This document shows, in pieces, positions 54,137 to 64,000 of a stretch of DNA of 64,000 nucleotides. A program made the translations under genes and the position numbers. Position 1 is the first letter of the stretch, and each line of letters begins with the position of its first letter. The notes below the pieces were generated by a model. The model ran no database searches. It was not told the DNA's origin and saw only the letters and a program-made list of their open reading frames with translations. This DNA is from Acanthacorydalis orientalis (lineage: Eukaryota; Arthropoda; Insecta; Megaloptera; Corydalidae), in assembly GCA_034766995.1 (NCBI GenBank), contig CM068317.1:20168214-20232213 (forward strand), read 5' to 3'.

Positions 54137-54216
54137 TTAGCTTGGTAGAAAAATAATTACGGTTTATGTTATGAATATGAAAGTCATAAACCGCAATTAT
54201 TTGTCTACCAACCTAA
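54137..54216. mobile_element. 80-bp palindromic mariner MITE (MADE1-like)
   Basis: Exactly 80 bp between TA duplications (54135-54136 and 54217-54218). The left 32 bases (TTAGCTTGGTAGAAAAATAA...) and the reverse complement of the right 32 (TTAGGTTGGTAGACAAATAA...) match at 29 of 32 positions by direct count, around a 16-nt centre. The ends resemble those of the HTH-only mariner derivatives in this window. Human MADE1, also an 80-bp palindrome made from Hsmar1 ends, has the same architecture. It can fold into a long hairpin. Confidence 0.9.
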
Positions 54217-54223
54217 TATATTA

Positions 54224-55490
54224 GGAGGTTGCATTGAAAGAGGTTGTTTTCTGTTGGTATTTTTTGAGCATTTATTTTAATAATAAAATGTGTGAATACA
54301 TTAATGAAAGTGTTTGCCCTTGGAAGCTATGAATTTTTTCCACTTTTCTGGCAGAAGTTGAATTCCGCGACGAAAGATTAGTCTGTTTTTTGAACCGATC
54401 TATTCAGCAATCCGATTTTCATCTTCACCGTAGTTATGGAAATCTGTATCTTCCAAAGCGTGTTGCATTGACCGGGACAGATGGTAATCACTTGGGACCA
54501 GGTCCGAAGAATACACTTGATACAGGAGAATCTCTCATTCGAGCTCCATCAGTGTTTATTTCACGTCTATAGCAACATGGTGTCGAGCGTTGTCATAGAG
54601 AAGAATCACTTTTCGACGATTTGATGCAATTGATGGTCGTTTTTGCATTAAATTATCATTGAAACACTCCAATTATTGTCGATAACGTTCGGCAGTGATT
54701 GTTTCATTCGGTTTCAACAGCTCATAATACACACCTTCCATATCCCACCAAATAGAGAGCATTGCTTTGGACCGTGGTTGTTTCGCTTTGGTGTCGATGT
54801 TGATGGTTGACCAGGATCAGCCCATGATTTCTTGCGTTTCGGGTTGTAGAAATAGGTCCATTTTTCATCGACGGTTACGATACACCATAAGAAACTCTTC
54901 TTTATATGCCTTGCAAATAAATCGAAATTTTTAAACGATTAGAAATGGTATTTTCGGTCAATTCATGTTTCAGCCATCTCCTTTCTTTCTGGATCTTTCC
55001 TATGGCTTATAAACGACATAAAATATTTGATTTATCGACTTCGAGCTGTTGAACCAATTCTTTGAGTGTTTGAGCAGGGTTTTCTTTCAGTAAAGCATGC
55101 AGTTGTTCATCTTTGAATTTTTTTCGATTGACCTGGCCGTTGTTCGTGGTGAACGTCACAATCGCCACTTTTGAATCGTCGAAACCAATCTGTATATACT
55201 GTTTCCGATGGAGCAGATTCACCATAAGTTTTCGCACGCAATCGATGAGCTTCAGCTGCACTTTTTTCAAATCAAAATAGTGTAAAAGTACACATCGGAA
55301 AAAAACTTATCGCGTTCCATTTTAATTCGGTTATAGAGAAACACTTATGTAAACAAAATATGGCGTCTGATGATTGAATTTTAGTGGAAAATGTTCGCAC
55401 TTCGAAATGATATGAGATATATGTCACTACCCATAGCATACTCACCTAGAACCGTCTACACGTGAACAGCGGCTTTCAATGACACCTCTT
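54224..55490 (-). pseudogene. full-length mariner, inactive (about 1267 bp)
   Basis: The ends match in 15 of 18 positions (left AGGAGGTTGCATTGAAAG, right reverse complement AAGAGGTGTCATTGAAAG), next to TA on each side. The minus strand starts near 55290 with LKKVQLKLIDCVRKLMVNLL. It has helix-region text (QVNRKKFKDEQLHALLKENP, then QTLKELVQQLEVDKSNI). In later frames come VDEKWTYFYNPKRKK and GQPSTSTPKRN with an NNHGPKQ variant of the usual IHGKK. Numerous frameshifts. The 80-bp MITE ends only a few bases to its left. Confidence 0.85.
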
Positions 55491-56824
55491 ATAAAATAGA
55501 AAAAATCGATTCAATATAAATTAAGTTTTTTGACTTCCTCGTCCCAAAATAATAAATATTTTTGTATTCAAATTTTTTTAATAATTTCTCAAGAATAATA
55601 TTTAGTTATTTATTATGCATATTTCGATGACAATGTAATTACCCTTAAAATATTAAAATGTAAAATATATATGACTTTTAATTTTTCAAATCAGTCGGAT
55701 TTTTATTTATCTTAGCGCTCTGAAGATGTCATCATCATTGAAATACGCTTAAATGATAAAGATTACCAATAATAATTTATTGAACTATTTTCAATAGAAA
55801 AAGGTGTATGGGTTGTGAAAAAGTGACTTTTGGAAATTAATTTAGCCACAATAACAAAAATTATTTTAGTACAGATACCTATTACTTTAATTAATACAGT
55901 TTTAATTAAAATAATAATAATATGAACAGACATAGAGATATTTCTGTATTTGATAGTTCGCAGGACCAGTACCTTTTATCTGTCTAAAAATGATATTCAT
56001 TATCAATTAAGCAAAGACTTATGTTCTTAGAGAGGGTCAAATTGGTTCAGTATATCCGTTAACTAAGCTAGTTATAAATGTGAGTGTTTGAATGAAAATT
56101 TACATAAACTAAAATCAATGTTAACATTTTATTCATCATAGCTGTAAAATCATTGTTTTCATTCTCACTATAACAGAGTTGAACGGTATATTTTATGCTA
56201 ATAAAATGTAATTGAGGTTATTTTATCTACTAATCCTTTTTAAAATGATATAAACATATTAATGTGGAAATTATTTTTTAATGTTTTCAGATGAAAATAA
56301 AATATATATCTAAAATTTAAATGAAAATTAAATAGATCAGCCAGCAGGAAAAATAATTTCATTGTAAACCGTCTCTCTCTCTCTCTTTATATATATATAT
56401 ATATATATATATTCACACAATATTTTTGTACACAAGTACATACAAAGGAAAATATTTTAATGTAGAAGTGTGAAGCAGTATTGAAAATGTAAAAAAGAAA
56501 ACGAATTTGATATATGCTTATAGCAATAAAAGCAGGAATGGCTAGATCTACACTTGGGGAAACCGTAGTCATAGTAACACACCCTGTAGGGGCGTTAACA
56601 TACTTTCCCGTGACGTCAGATATTAAAATGGCTACATTTCAATCAGAAAGTTAAAATATTGTTGTTCGTCGTGAGATTACTATATTTATTTCCAATATTA
56701 TTTCCAATTTAACTTAAAATGTACATTTAAATAATATTGCACTGCTTTTTAATACATGCATAGTAAGTAAATTACCTAATAATTATGTTTTGATAATTTC
56801 ATTATCTATATATATATATATACA
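55491..56824. other. AT-rich noncoding stretch
   Basis: A CT/TA tract lies at 56373-56412. A G+C-richer segment at 56520-56655 has a 45-codon frame (MARSTLGETVVIVTHPVGAL...) and a TGACGTCA site. It is unassigned and too short to call a gene. Confidence 0.45.
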
Positions 56825-57026
56825 CACACACAATAAATAATTATAATTTTGTAAACATAACAGAAAAAAATCAATTTTCCAATTTACATCTAAAATGCAG
56901 TATGATAAACATAAAAAAAATTAAATGGTTATTTCGTGACAGATATTTGGTTAAAGAGCACAGTATGAAATATATTTTTATAAAAAAAATGTAACATTAA
57001 TTGAATTCTAAAATTATTAGTGATTA

Positions 57027-57057
<31 letters not shown>

Positions 57058-57290
57058 ATAAATATAATTTTGTAAACGTAATAGAAAAAATCAATTTTAC
57101 AGATTTGCACTTAAAAGTATGGTAAATATTTAAAAAATATAAACGAGTTTTTTATAACAAATATTCGTTTTTCTAACAATAAATTTATATTTCGTTTGGA
57201 AAACGAAATTGATTTTTTTTTATAAAATTATTCCATTAATTGAATAATAAAATTATTAGTGATATATGTATGTGTGTGTATGTGTATATG
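56825..57290 (+). repeat. diverged tandem duplication, two units of about 230 bp
   Basis: Unit 1 begins AATAATTATAATTTTGTAAACATAACAG (in part) near 56832 and ends with CTAAAATTATTAGTGATTAA near 57028. Unit 2 repeats both landmarks at about 57058 (TATAATTTTGTAAACGTAAT) and 57252 (ATAAAATTATTAGTGATATA). Each is bounded by TA/CA or TG microsatellites. Confidence 0.75.
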
Positions 57291-57333
<43 letters not shown>

Positions 57334-58741
57334 GAATTATTTTTCCGAAATGAATAAAAAAAGCATTTTCTCATCTTTTTAAATTAATTAGTATTTAATT
57401 TATACAAGTCATTAAAATATTGTTGTAATTAAACGGATATTTTCATAAGGAAAAAAAGTGGCATTGTTAGTGTAAGCATGTGTAAATTTATATTTTAGTA
57501 TTGGCTTACTAAAATCCACAAACATAATTAAATGTCGCTATTTAACATTGATCAATAACCATTAAAGAATATTAAGAATACTTATACCTTTTCAACATGT
57601 ATTCTGTTGCTCATGAATGTATTTGCATGTTTAATTTTAATTTGTTGTAATTAACGAATTTATATATAATTATATATATACACATACATATGTAATTAAA
57701 TAAAAGTTAATTTCAATTTTATAAAATAATTTTTACTATATAATTCAAATATCTAGTATTAAAATTATAAACATTCTACTAAAAAAAATTGGATCGAACC
57801 AGAAATTAATGACAATTGGAAAAGTTTTATCACTTTTAAATTGGTAGTTAGAATCTAATTTTATATTCCTTTTACTTTAGATCAGTTTTTTTTATATAAC
57901 ATTTGTTTTTCAAATCTGTCTTGTAGTATCAATCAGTTCTATGTTAAGATAGAAAGAAAACACATTTTTTACATATCTAAATATTTATTATATAATTTTT
58001 GTATCAAGATTGATTAAGATTTTTGAGGTGAGACTAAATTTTCGTTGACGTTAATCAATTCAGTTACATAATTCATTCTGTCAATTGAATTGAATGATCA
58101 ATTAAATATTGATATGTAACTCATTTATAATTTGAAAAATAAATTCTGAATAAACTGAATGACTTCAAGGAATAAGTAGTCTAATTTGCAATATGAATCT
58201 TATTAACTCTTTGAAAATTGGACCTGAGTTGTTGAAACGGAAGTGTAAAATTTTTAAATAAATGCGATTGGAAGATGAAAAAAGCTATTTTAATGTATTT
58301 AAAATGAATAACCTTTAGAAAGATTTGTTCAAAATGATTAAAAAATCTTTAATGATTTGATATATTTCTAATATTTAAAATAATTATAATGAAGATGACG
58401 ACTGGGAAATTATGTTTTCGAAAGTTTATAAAATGGAAAAAAAAATTATTTCTTCACATAAATGTATAATTTGATTTTTTTGCATACTAATTTGATACGA
58501 TTTCCATAAAATTGTTCTAACTGTTCCAAGAAATTCTGATTTCCACTGAATTTCCTTAAAAGTAGCGTTATATTCAATTCACCTGACATACTTCATTTTA
58601 TTAAATTAATTTATAATAATGCTTACAAACTTAATTCAACAATTGTTTGTATATTGTTATCGTAGCTTAAATTTTACGTGAGTTTGCAGAATTTTGTTTG
58701 GTTAGAAATGCTTTAGATTTCTGTCTCTGTATATACGTGTA

Positions 58742-58794
<53 letters not shown>

Positions 58795-58835
58795 TAATGT
58801 ATAGAGTAAAAGAATTTAGACTTACACCTAAAACC
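57291..58835. other. AT-rich noncoding stretch
   Basis: TA tracts lie at 57291-57332 and 58747-58790. No gene recognised. Confidence 0.5.
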
Positions 58836-58850
58836 ATTAAAAAAAACGTA

Positions 58851-58966
58851 AAAATTAAAGAAAATCATATCATTTTTTATTTAGTATTTTAGTTCAATTG
58901 AATACTAAAATACAACTGAACTAAAATACTAAATAGAAAATAAACATGATTTCTTTAATTTTGTTT
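58851..58966. repeat. long inverted repeat able to form a hairpin
   Basis: The inner arms (58878-58899 and 58914-58935) match at 21 of 22 positions around a 14-nt loop. Pairing continues outward with a few mismatches (AAAGAAAATCAT against ATGATTTCTTT), to about 50 bp per arm. No target duplication recognised. Confidence 0.8.
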
Positions 58967-59004
58967 TTTCTTTTTTATGTGAAAACCTAAATTGTATCAA
59001 CCTT

Positions 59005-59035
<31 letters not shown>

Positions 59036-59304
59036 GTGTATCTTATAATTAGTATCTGCAGATTTATTAAAAAATTTGAAGTTCTATTTCCGAACATATA
59101 TTGATGATTTAGGAAGATTTTCATATTAGTTAGTTAATATTTTAAAAGTAAATAATTTGAAATAACATCGTTTAGAAAAATCGTATGAAAAAAATATGTT
59201 TTTTCTGTACTCATATGGGAAGAACTTTAGACAGATTGAGTTAAACTTCTATATCAATTAATAGCATTTGATAAACGTTTGTTTGAACGAGCGTTTGATG
59301 AACG
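58967..59304. other. AT-rich noncoding stretch
   Basis: A TA tract lies at 59004-59029; nothing else is seen. Confidence 0.5.
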
Positions 59305-59828
59305 AACGTTTTGATCCCATCATAAATTATTGCTCTTCATAAGGGTGTTTTGTTGATTCATCTACACATATATCTATATTTATATATATATATATATATA
59401 CACATATATATATAGTAAATATGGTTTCATTACTTTATAGTTATTATATTTCACTAATTATTTTTCAATTATTAATATTTCCAATAATTAATTATAAATA
59501 CTATCATTTATACAGTAAATATTTTATTATTAATTAGGTAACGAAAAAGTGATTTATTAAGGTTGAACGTGAATAAACGTTTTGATCCCATCATAAATTA
59601 TTGCTCTTCTTAAGGGTGTTTTGTTGATTAATCTCTCTCTCTCTCTCTCTCTATCTATATATATCTATATATATATATTGTAAATATGGTTTCATTTCTT
59701 TATATTTAGTATATTTCACTAATTATTTTTCAATTATTAATATTTTCAATAATTAATTATAAATACTGGCATTTGTATAGTAAATATTTTATTATTAATT
59801 GGGTAATGAAAAAGTGATTTATTAAGAA
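59305..59828 (+). repeat. recent tandem duplication, two units offset by 271 bp
   Basis: Unit 1 (from 59305) and unit 2 (from 59576) both begin AACGTTTTGATCCCATCATA and proceed with very few differences to AAAAGTGATTTATTAAG. The embedded microsatellite differs: CA/TA in unit 1, (CT)n plus TA in unit 2. Confidence 0.92.
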
Positions 59829-59902
59829 TGACGTTGAAATTTTTCTAACTGTATTTTGTTTAAGAATATAAAGTCATGTCATATTTACAATCGAGGAATA
59901 TT

Positions 59903-59952
<50 letters not shown>

Positions 59953-60843
59953 CTAAATAAGTGAAAGATTTAAGAGTTTGAATTTTGTTGTGTAATACAT
60001 TATCATTTTATTCTTTTAGTAAACGAACTATTAATAACTTTAGATTAGTAAAACATTACAATATAAATGAAAAGAAATGTAAATTTATTAATATATACGT
60101 ATTTTGAATCAGATTAACTAGCTAATATTATTTTTTTTAATTAAAATATGTTATATAATACATTTACACTAGCCCATATCTGCAAAAATTTAGCATGTCA
60201 GTCTCCCTCTATTACTATAAGTTTAAACTGTACATTTTAAGATTATTAATAATCGAACCAAATACAGCTGTGAGCAGGTAACAGAATCGAATTCTTGGTA
60301 ATACCGGTTTTAAAAGATGCTGGTCCAGAAGATGCTGCGTTTTGAAACTACCAGCCTGCTACATCTGATGGATGTTATTCAAATATATTTAAGTGTTAAC
60401 TGAATTTTATAGATGGCGTCGAGTTAAAAATGGTTTTTAAATTCAATAATATTTTATTTAATTAAATAATGGTTATTTTATAATTTTGTATTTTTCACCA
60501 ATTTTACTTGACTTTCCTGTACTTTTGCTTTGAAAATGATTGCGTCGCTATCTTATTACGTATAAGTAACAATAAAACATGATTAATAACGTTTTACTGA
60601 ACATTTTTTGTCCAGAAAAAAGGTAGTGTTTATAAGGATAATAAATAATTCATTTGTGAAAGTTAATTTGGTCATAACATTTTATTAATTTAAATTTCAA
60701 TGGCATATTTTTTTAAGTTGATGTATAATGAATTATTTATGTACTAAAATATTTCAGTGAAAAGAATTTCACTTTAATAATAATTTAAAAATAGTTAATT
60801 GTATATAGATGAGTAAAATAATTACTTTTATAAGTATATCCGC

Positions 60844-60895
<52 letters not shown>

Positions 60896-61402
60896 ATATT
60901 AATAATTTTCGAAATATTATAAAAGTATATTTAATATAATTTAAAAGTTACGTTTCTAAAAAGTAATAATTGTAAAAGTATTAAAGAACTCAAAAATATG
61001 TATTGTCTGCGTAAATAAATATCAGATTCATTTTTAACTTCTTAAAGACAGTAAATGACACATTTTAAATCGTTCATAGACAATAGTTAATAAAATGAGA
61101 GTAATTACTAATTCGATACATCTATTATTGATATATTGTTGAAGGTTTGTGTAATTATATTAGAGGGTAACATTTTCTCTCTTTTTGAAAATGTATAAAG
61201 TATTGTCAGCTTTATATATATTAAAATGTAAGAATCTTAAAGAGCGCTATCGAAAGAAACAAAGAGATCAGAAATAATTGCTTTGTTTAGTTAATTACTA
61301 ATTTAATCATCAGATTACTGGCAAACTTTAAATTCAGGGTAATATAAGAAAAATTATTTTTCATTTAACGCTTTTATTATCAAACAACAACAAACCTATT
61401 AA
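59829..61402. other. AT-rich noncoding stretch
   Basis: TA tracts lie at 59909-59950 and 60847-60893. A less AT-rich block at 60240-60430 has a donor-like GAGCAG|GTAACA at about 60279 but no open frame of note. Confidence 0.5.
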
Positions 61403-62009
61403 CCCTTTAGTGCCAAGGAGTGATATATCGCTCCTCCATGCATTTGTGAAAAGTATTATGAGCGATATATCACTCTTCGGTTTTCTAAGTGCTATAACTC
61501 GTAAAGAAATCAACTTTGCTTCATAAAAAGGACGTCAAAAGCTAATAGAGATATTCTTTTATGTGTTCTATCCGTTTTATTCTAAGGTCGTATGCAAAAA
61601 CTTACGAAATGCATGATTAAACTAAATTGTTGAATTTAGTGTAAACTTACAATTCCAAACTATGTACAAAGTTGCAGTGACTTAATTAAATTTTATTTTT
61701 TATTTTATCCATTTATCTACTTTTATTTCTATAATATTGATGTTCACAGAAAAGATGGGCTCCATGGGCTATATTTTTTTTCAGAAATCAATTTCTTTTA
61801 TATTTTTTTTTTGTAAAATTTATCGAATTATTTTTGATTTTATTAACAATAAAGTAAGCCTAATATGTTATTAGTATAGTGTAAAAAATTAATTAATTTT
61901 AACTTAAAATTGACCGAAATATATTTTTTTTCTATAACCATGCATTTTTGCTTAAACTAGTCTGACATTTTTCGAAAATTTATAAAATTTTCCACTGAAA
62001 CACAAAGGG
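61403..62009. mobile_element. piggyBac-like MITE, 607 bp, TTAA-flanked
   Basis: TTAA lies at 61399-61402 and 62010-62013. The ends CCCTTTAGTGCC and (right, reverse complement) CCCTTTGTGTTTC are inverted. Just inside the left end, AGTGATATATCGCTC and its exact reverse complement GAGCGATATATCACT (about 61421 and 61460) form a subterminal inverted repeat. No coding sequence. Confidence 0.7.
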
Positions 62010-62013
62010 TTAA

Positions 62014-62464
62014 TATATGTAGTAAAACTCCTGAAAATTATTTAACCTGTTAACCACAATCGACCAATCGTAGCGTCGCTGGTTGATTCTGTTCACACGC
62101 AAATTTAAATAAAATTATATTAATATTCGATAACTTCTATCTAATAAGATTTATTTTAGAATACTTTTAAATATTTTAAGAAATTATTATAGTTCGTTAG
62201 TAATTCAATGAATATAATCATATATTTTGTGGCTCGCATACAATATTTTAAAGCAGTAAAGTAATTAAAATTGTTTTTCAAAATCATATGTACTCTAATA
62301 TTATAGGTTTATAAATGACATGTAACATATTCTTGTAAAGGTCCGCCATTTATTTTTTTCAGTTATTATATATATATATATATATATAAACGAACTAGTT
62401 TGAAATTTTTATGAATTTTTAAAACGTATTTTATTATATTTCACATAAAGCTTGTTTAACAAAT
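62014..62464. other. AT-rich noncoding stretch
   Basis: A TA tract lies at 62367-62388; nothing else recognised. Confidence 0.5.
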
Positions 62465-62535
62465 GAATTTTTGCCTCATTCCATAAACCTTAAAAGTTAT
62501 TCTAATCAAAAATATTCAATAAATGATTATTAATT
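62465..62535 (-). repeat. dispersed repeat unit, copy 4
   Basis: Exact 17-mer core (reverse complement) at 62506-62522, followed by AATGATTATTAATTG. Confidence 0.55.
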
Positions 62536-63189
62536 GTTTTTCCTTGTTACTTATCTGTATATTAATGTCTGTTAGTATCCTCAAAGAGATAAAACACGAG
62601 AAAAATTATTGGTTTGGCAATTTGAAATTAGTAAAGATTTTTCAAAAATAGATATGTAAGAATTTTTTACTACTACCCACTTCTCTTGCATAAAGATTTT
62701 CAAAATAACTTTTTTACTCACCACAAGTCACTAAATTGTTTCATCGAAATGTTCAGATTAGAATGTGAAGATCAAAAAATCATGTGCAGATCATAAATGT
62801 TCCATCAAATGTTATTGATCACTTCTGTTATTAAATAATGGCGATGTTATCTTTATAGACCTGAGAATTATAGATTTTTTTTTGTACCTTTAGATTTGAA
62901 AATGTTGGATTGGTATAGAAAGACACATTACCTATAATCAAGTTCAATAATCATTATTAAATATTTTCATTAGAATTATTTTGCAGTTTGTAAAAGTGGA
63001 TTAAAACACAGAGCTGGAATTGAATTAGTTAAAGTTTTGTTTACAATAGATTTCTTAGAAAAACTTGTTACTTTAGAAAGGTACACACAAAAAAATAAAA
63101 AAGGAAACAATAAAAATTAAAGAAGTAGACTTTGTGATTAATTTTTGGTTACAGGTATCATATTTGATTTAAGATAATTCGAAACTTAA
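62536..63189. other. AT-rich noncoding stretch
   Basis: No feature recognised. Confidence 0.5.
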
Positions 63190-63475
63190 TAACATACAAT
63201 GAATTAATTTTTCATTCCAAGAACCATAAAAATGTTTCTGATTAAAAGTGTTCATAAAATCATTATTAATCAATTTCGTTTACTCAGGATCTATTTATTG
63301 AATATTTTTGATCAGGTCTTTTTGTGGTTTTAAAGTGAAAAAGGAATTAGATTTTTAAAAATTTTTTAAAAATTCTAATCAATAAATGATTATTGATAAT
63401 TTATTGAATATTTTTGATTAGAAAATTTTTTTACGGTTTGTTCTGTGAAAGACAAATTCAATTGTGAAATTCAAT
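63190..63475. repeat. cluster of dispersed repeat units in inverted orientation, copies 5-7
   Basis: A minus-oriented diverged unit (about 63195-63285) faces two plus-oriented units with exact 17-mer cores at 63295-63311 and 63401-63417. Both plus units carry a G-T-rich tail (TTGTGGTTTTAAAGTGAAAA and TTACGGTTTGTTCTGTGAAA). Confidence 0.65.
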
Positions 63476-64000
63476 GTAGCCACATAAATTATTTAGTTTC
63501 TATGAAACTCTATAAAGTAAAATATAAAGGTTAAATTTATTCTCATATTGTGGAAAAAATGTTTGTGCTGAGAAGTTACTTTATTATCCAAATTTTTTTT
63601 TTCTAATTTCTTATTCAGTTTAAAATTTGCCAAAAACTCCACCGTTGATTAGATTTTTTAAATTCAGGAAATTGAATTGGAAAATATTTTTTTTATTTCA
63701 ACATTATTATTTGTATTTAATAAATTGAATAATTTTTCTGTTAAATTCTTTCGATCATTTATAATTTCTATTCAGTCAGATACTGTGTTTGTACAATTTA
63801 AAGAAAATATTGTTATTAATTTTTATGTAGCTTGTATATATATATATATATATAACAAAATGTATTAATAATAATTTATGAATATTTGATTGTCAAACTT
63901 GACATAAAACACTCGAAAAATGACCTGCTTTTAATTACTAAATATGAAACCACGTCGTTAAAAAAATACAAGCGTGACATAAAAGTAAAACTGGCGTTTG
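63476..64000. other. AT-rich noncoding stretch to window end
   Basis: A TA tract lies at 63834-63854. The frame at 63677-63868 shows only low-complexity residues. Confidence 0.5.

Overview
The window looks like one stretch of a highly AT-rich animal genome, most likely an insect. It has no compact gene layout and no bacterial signals. It holds dozens of (TA)n microsatellites, about fifteen mariner-family loci, and piggyBac, hAT, pogo/Tigger and non-LTR relics. I found no complete host gene, tRNA, rRNA or CRISPR array. The window reads as intergenic or long-intron DNA in which nearly all recognisable protein sequence comes from transposons.

Layout. 1-11.4 kb: AT-rich DNA with a mariner remnant (about 4.0-4.6 kb), the best candidate host exon (minus strand, 5458-5611, ending at a consensus splice donor) and a hAT-like MITE (7419-7711). 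11.5-14.05 kb: a decayed piggyBac transposase gene (minus), split by a young 928-bp mariner with perfect 26-bp ends. 16.5-18.4 kb: a hAT-like end, a mariner 3' half fused to the 5' end of a different mariner family, and a foldback MITE. 19.4-24.9 kb: two G+C-richer islands, an HTH-only mariner derivative and a mariner sitting inside a TA tract. 26.2-33.9 kb: two more HTH-only derivatives, a sister copy of the young mariner (30615-31544) and a piggyBac-like deletion derivative with TTAA flanks. 34.0-44.9 kb: a 428-bp compound microsatellite, two full-length dead mariners, a TTAA MITE, an internally deleted mariner and a 400-bp TA-rich cluster. 45.8-55.5 kb: Tigger C-terminus, a nearly full mellifera-like mariner, a reverse-transcriptase C-terminus, an 80-bp palindromic mariner MITE and, a few bases away, another full-length mariner. 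55.5-64 kb: two tandem duplications, a long hairpin, a TTAA MITE and clustered copies of an unnamed dispersed repeat.

How the parts relate. The elements form small families with shared ends: two young copies of one mariner with different internal deletions; three to four copies of an HTH-only mariner plus an 80-bp MITE with the same kind of ends; two copies of a third mariner lacking the same N-terminal part; and three TTAA-flanked elements with CCCTTTG-type ends. Some are plausibly mobilised by an intact transposase elsewhere. TA microsatellites are both target sites and neighbours of mariner copies. The recurring 8-mer TACTCGTA in and near them could be excision scars. Subfamily names are from memory of conserved motifs; no database search was possible.
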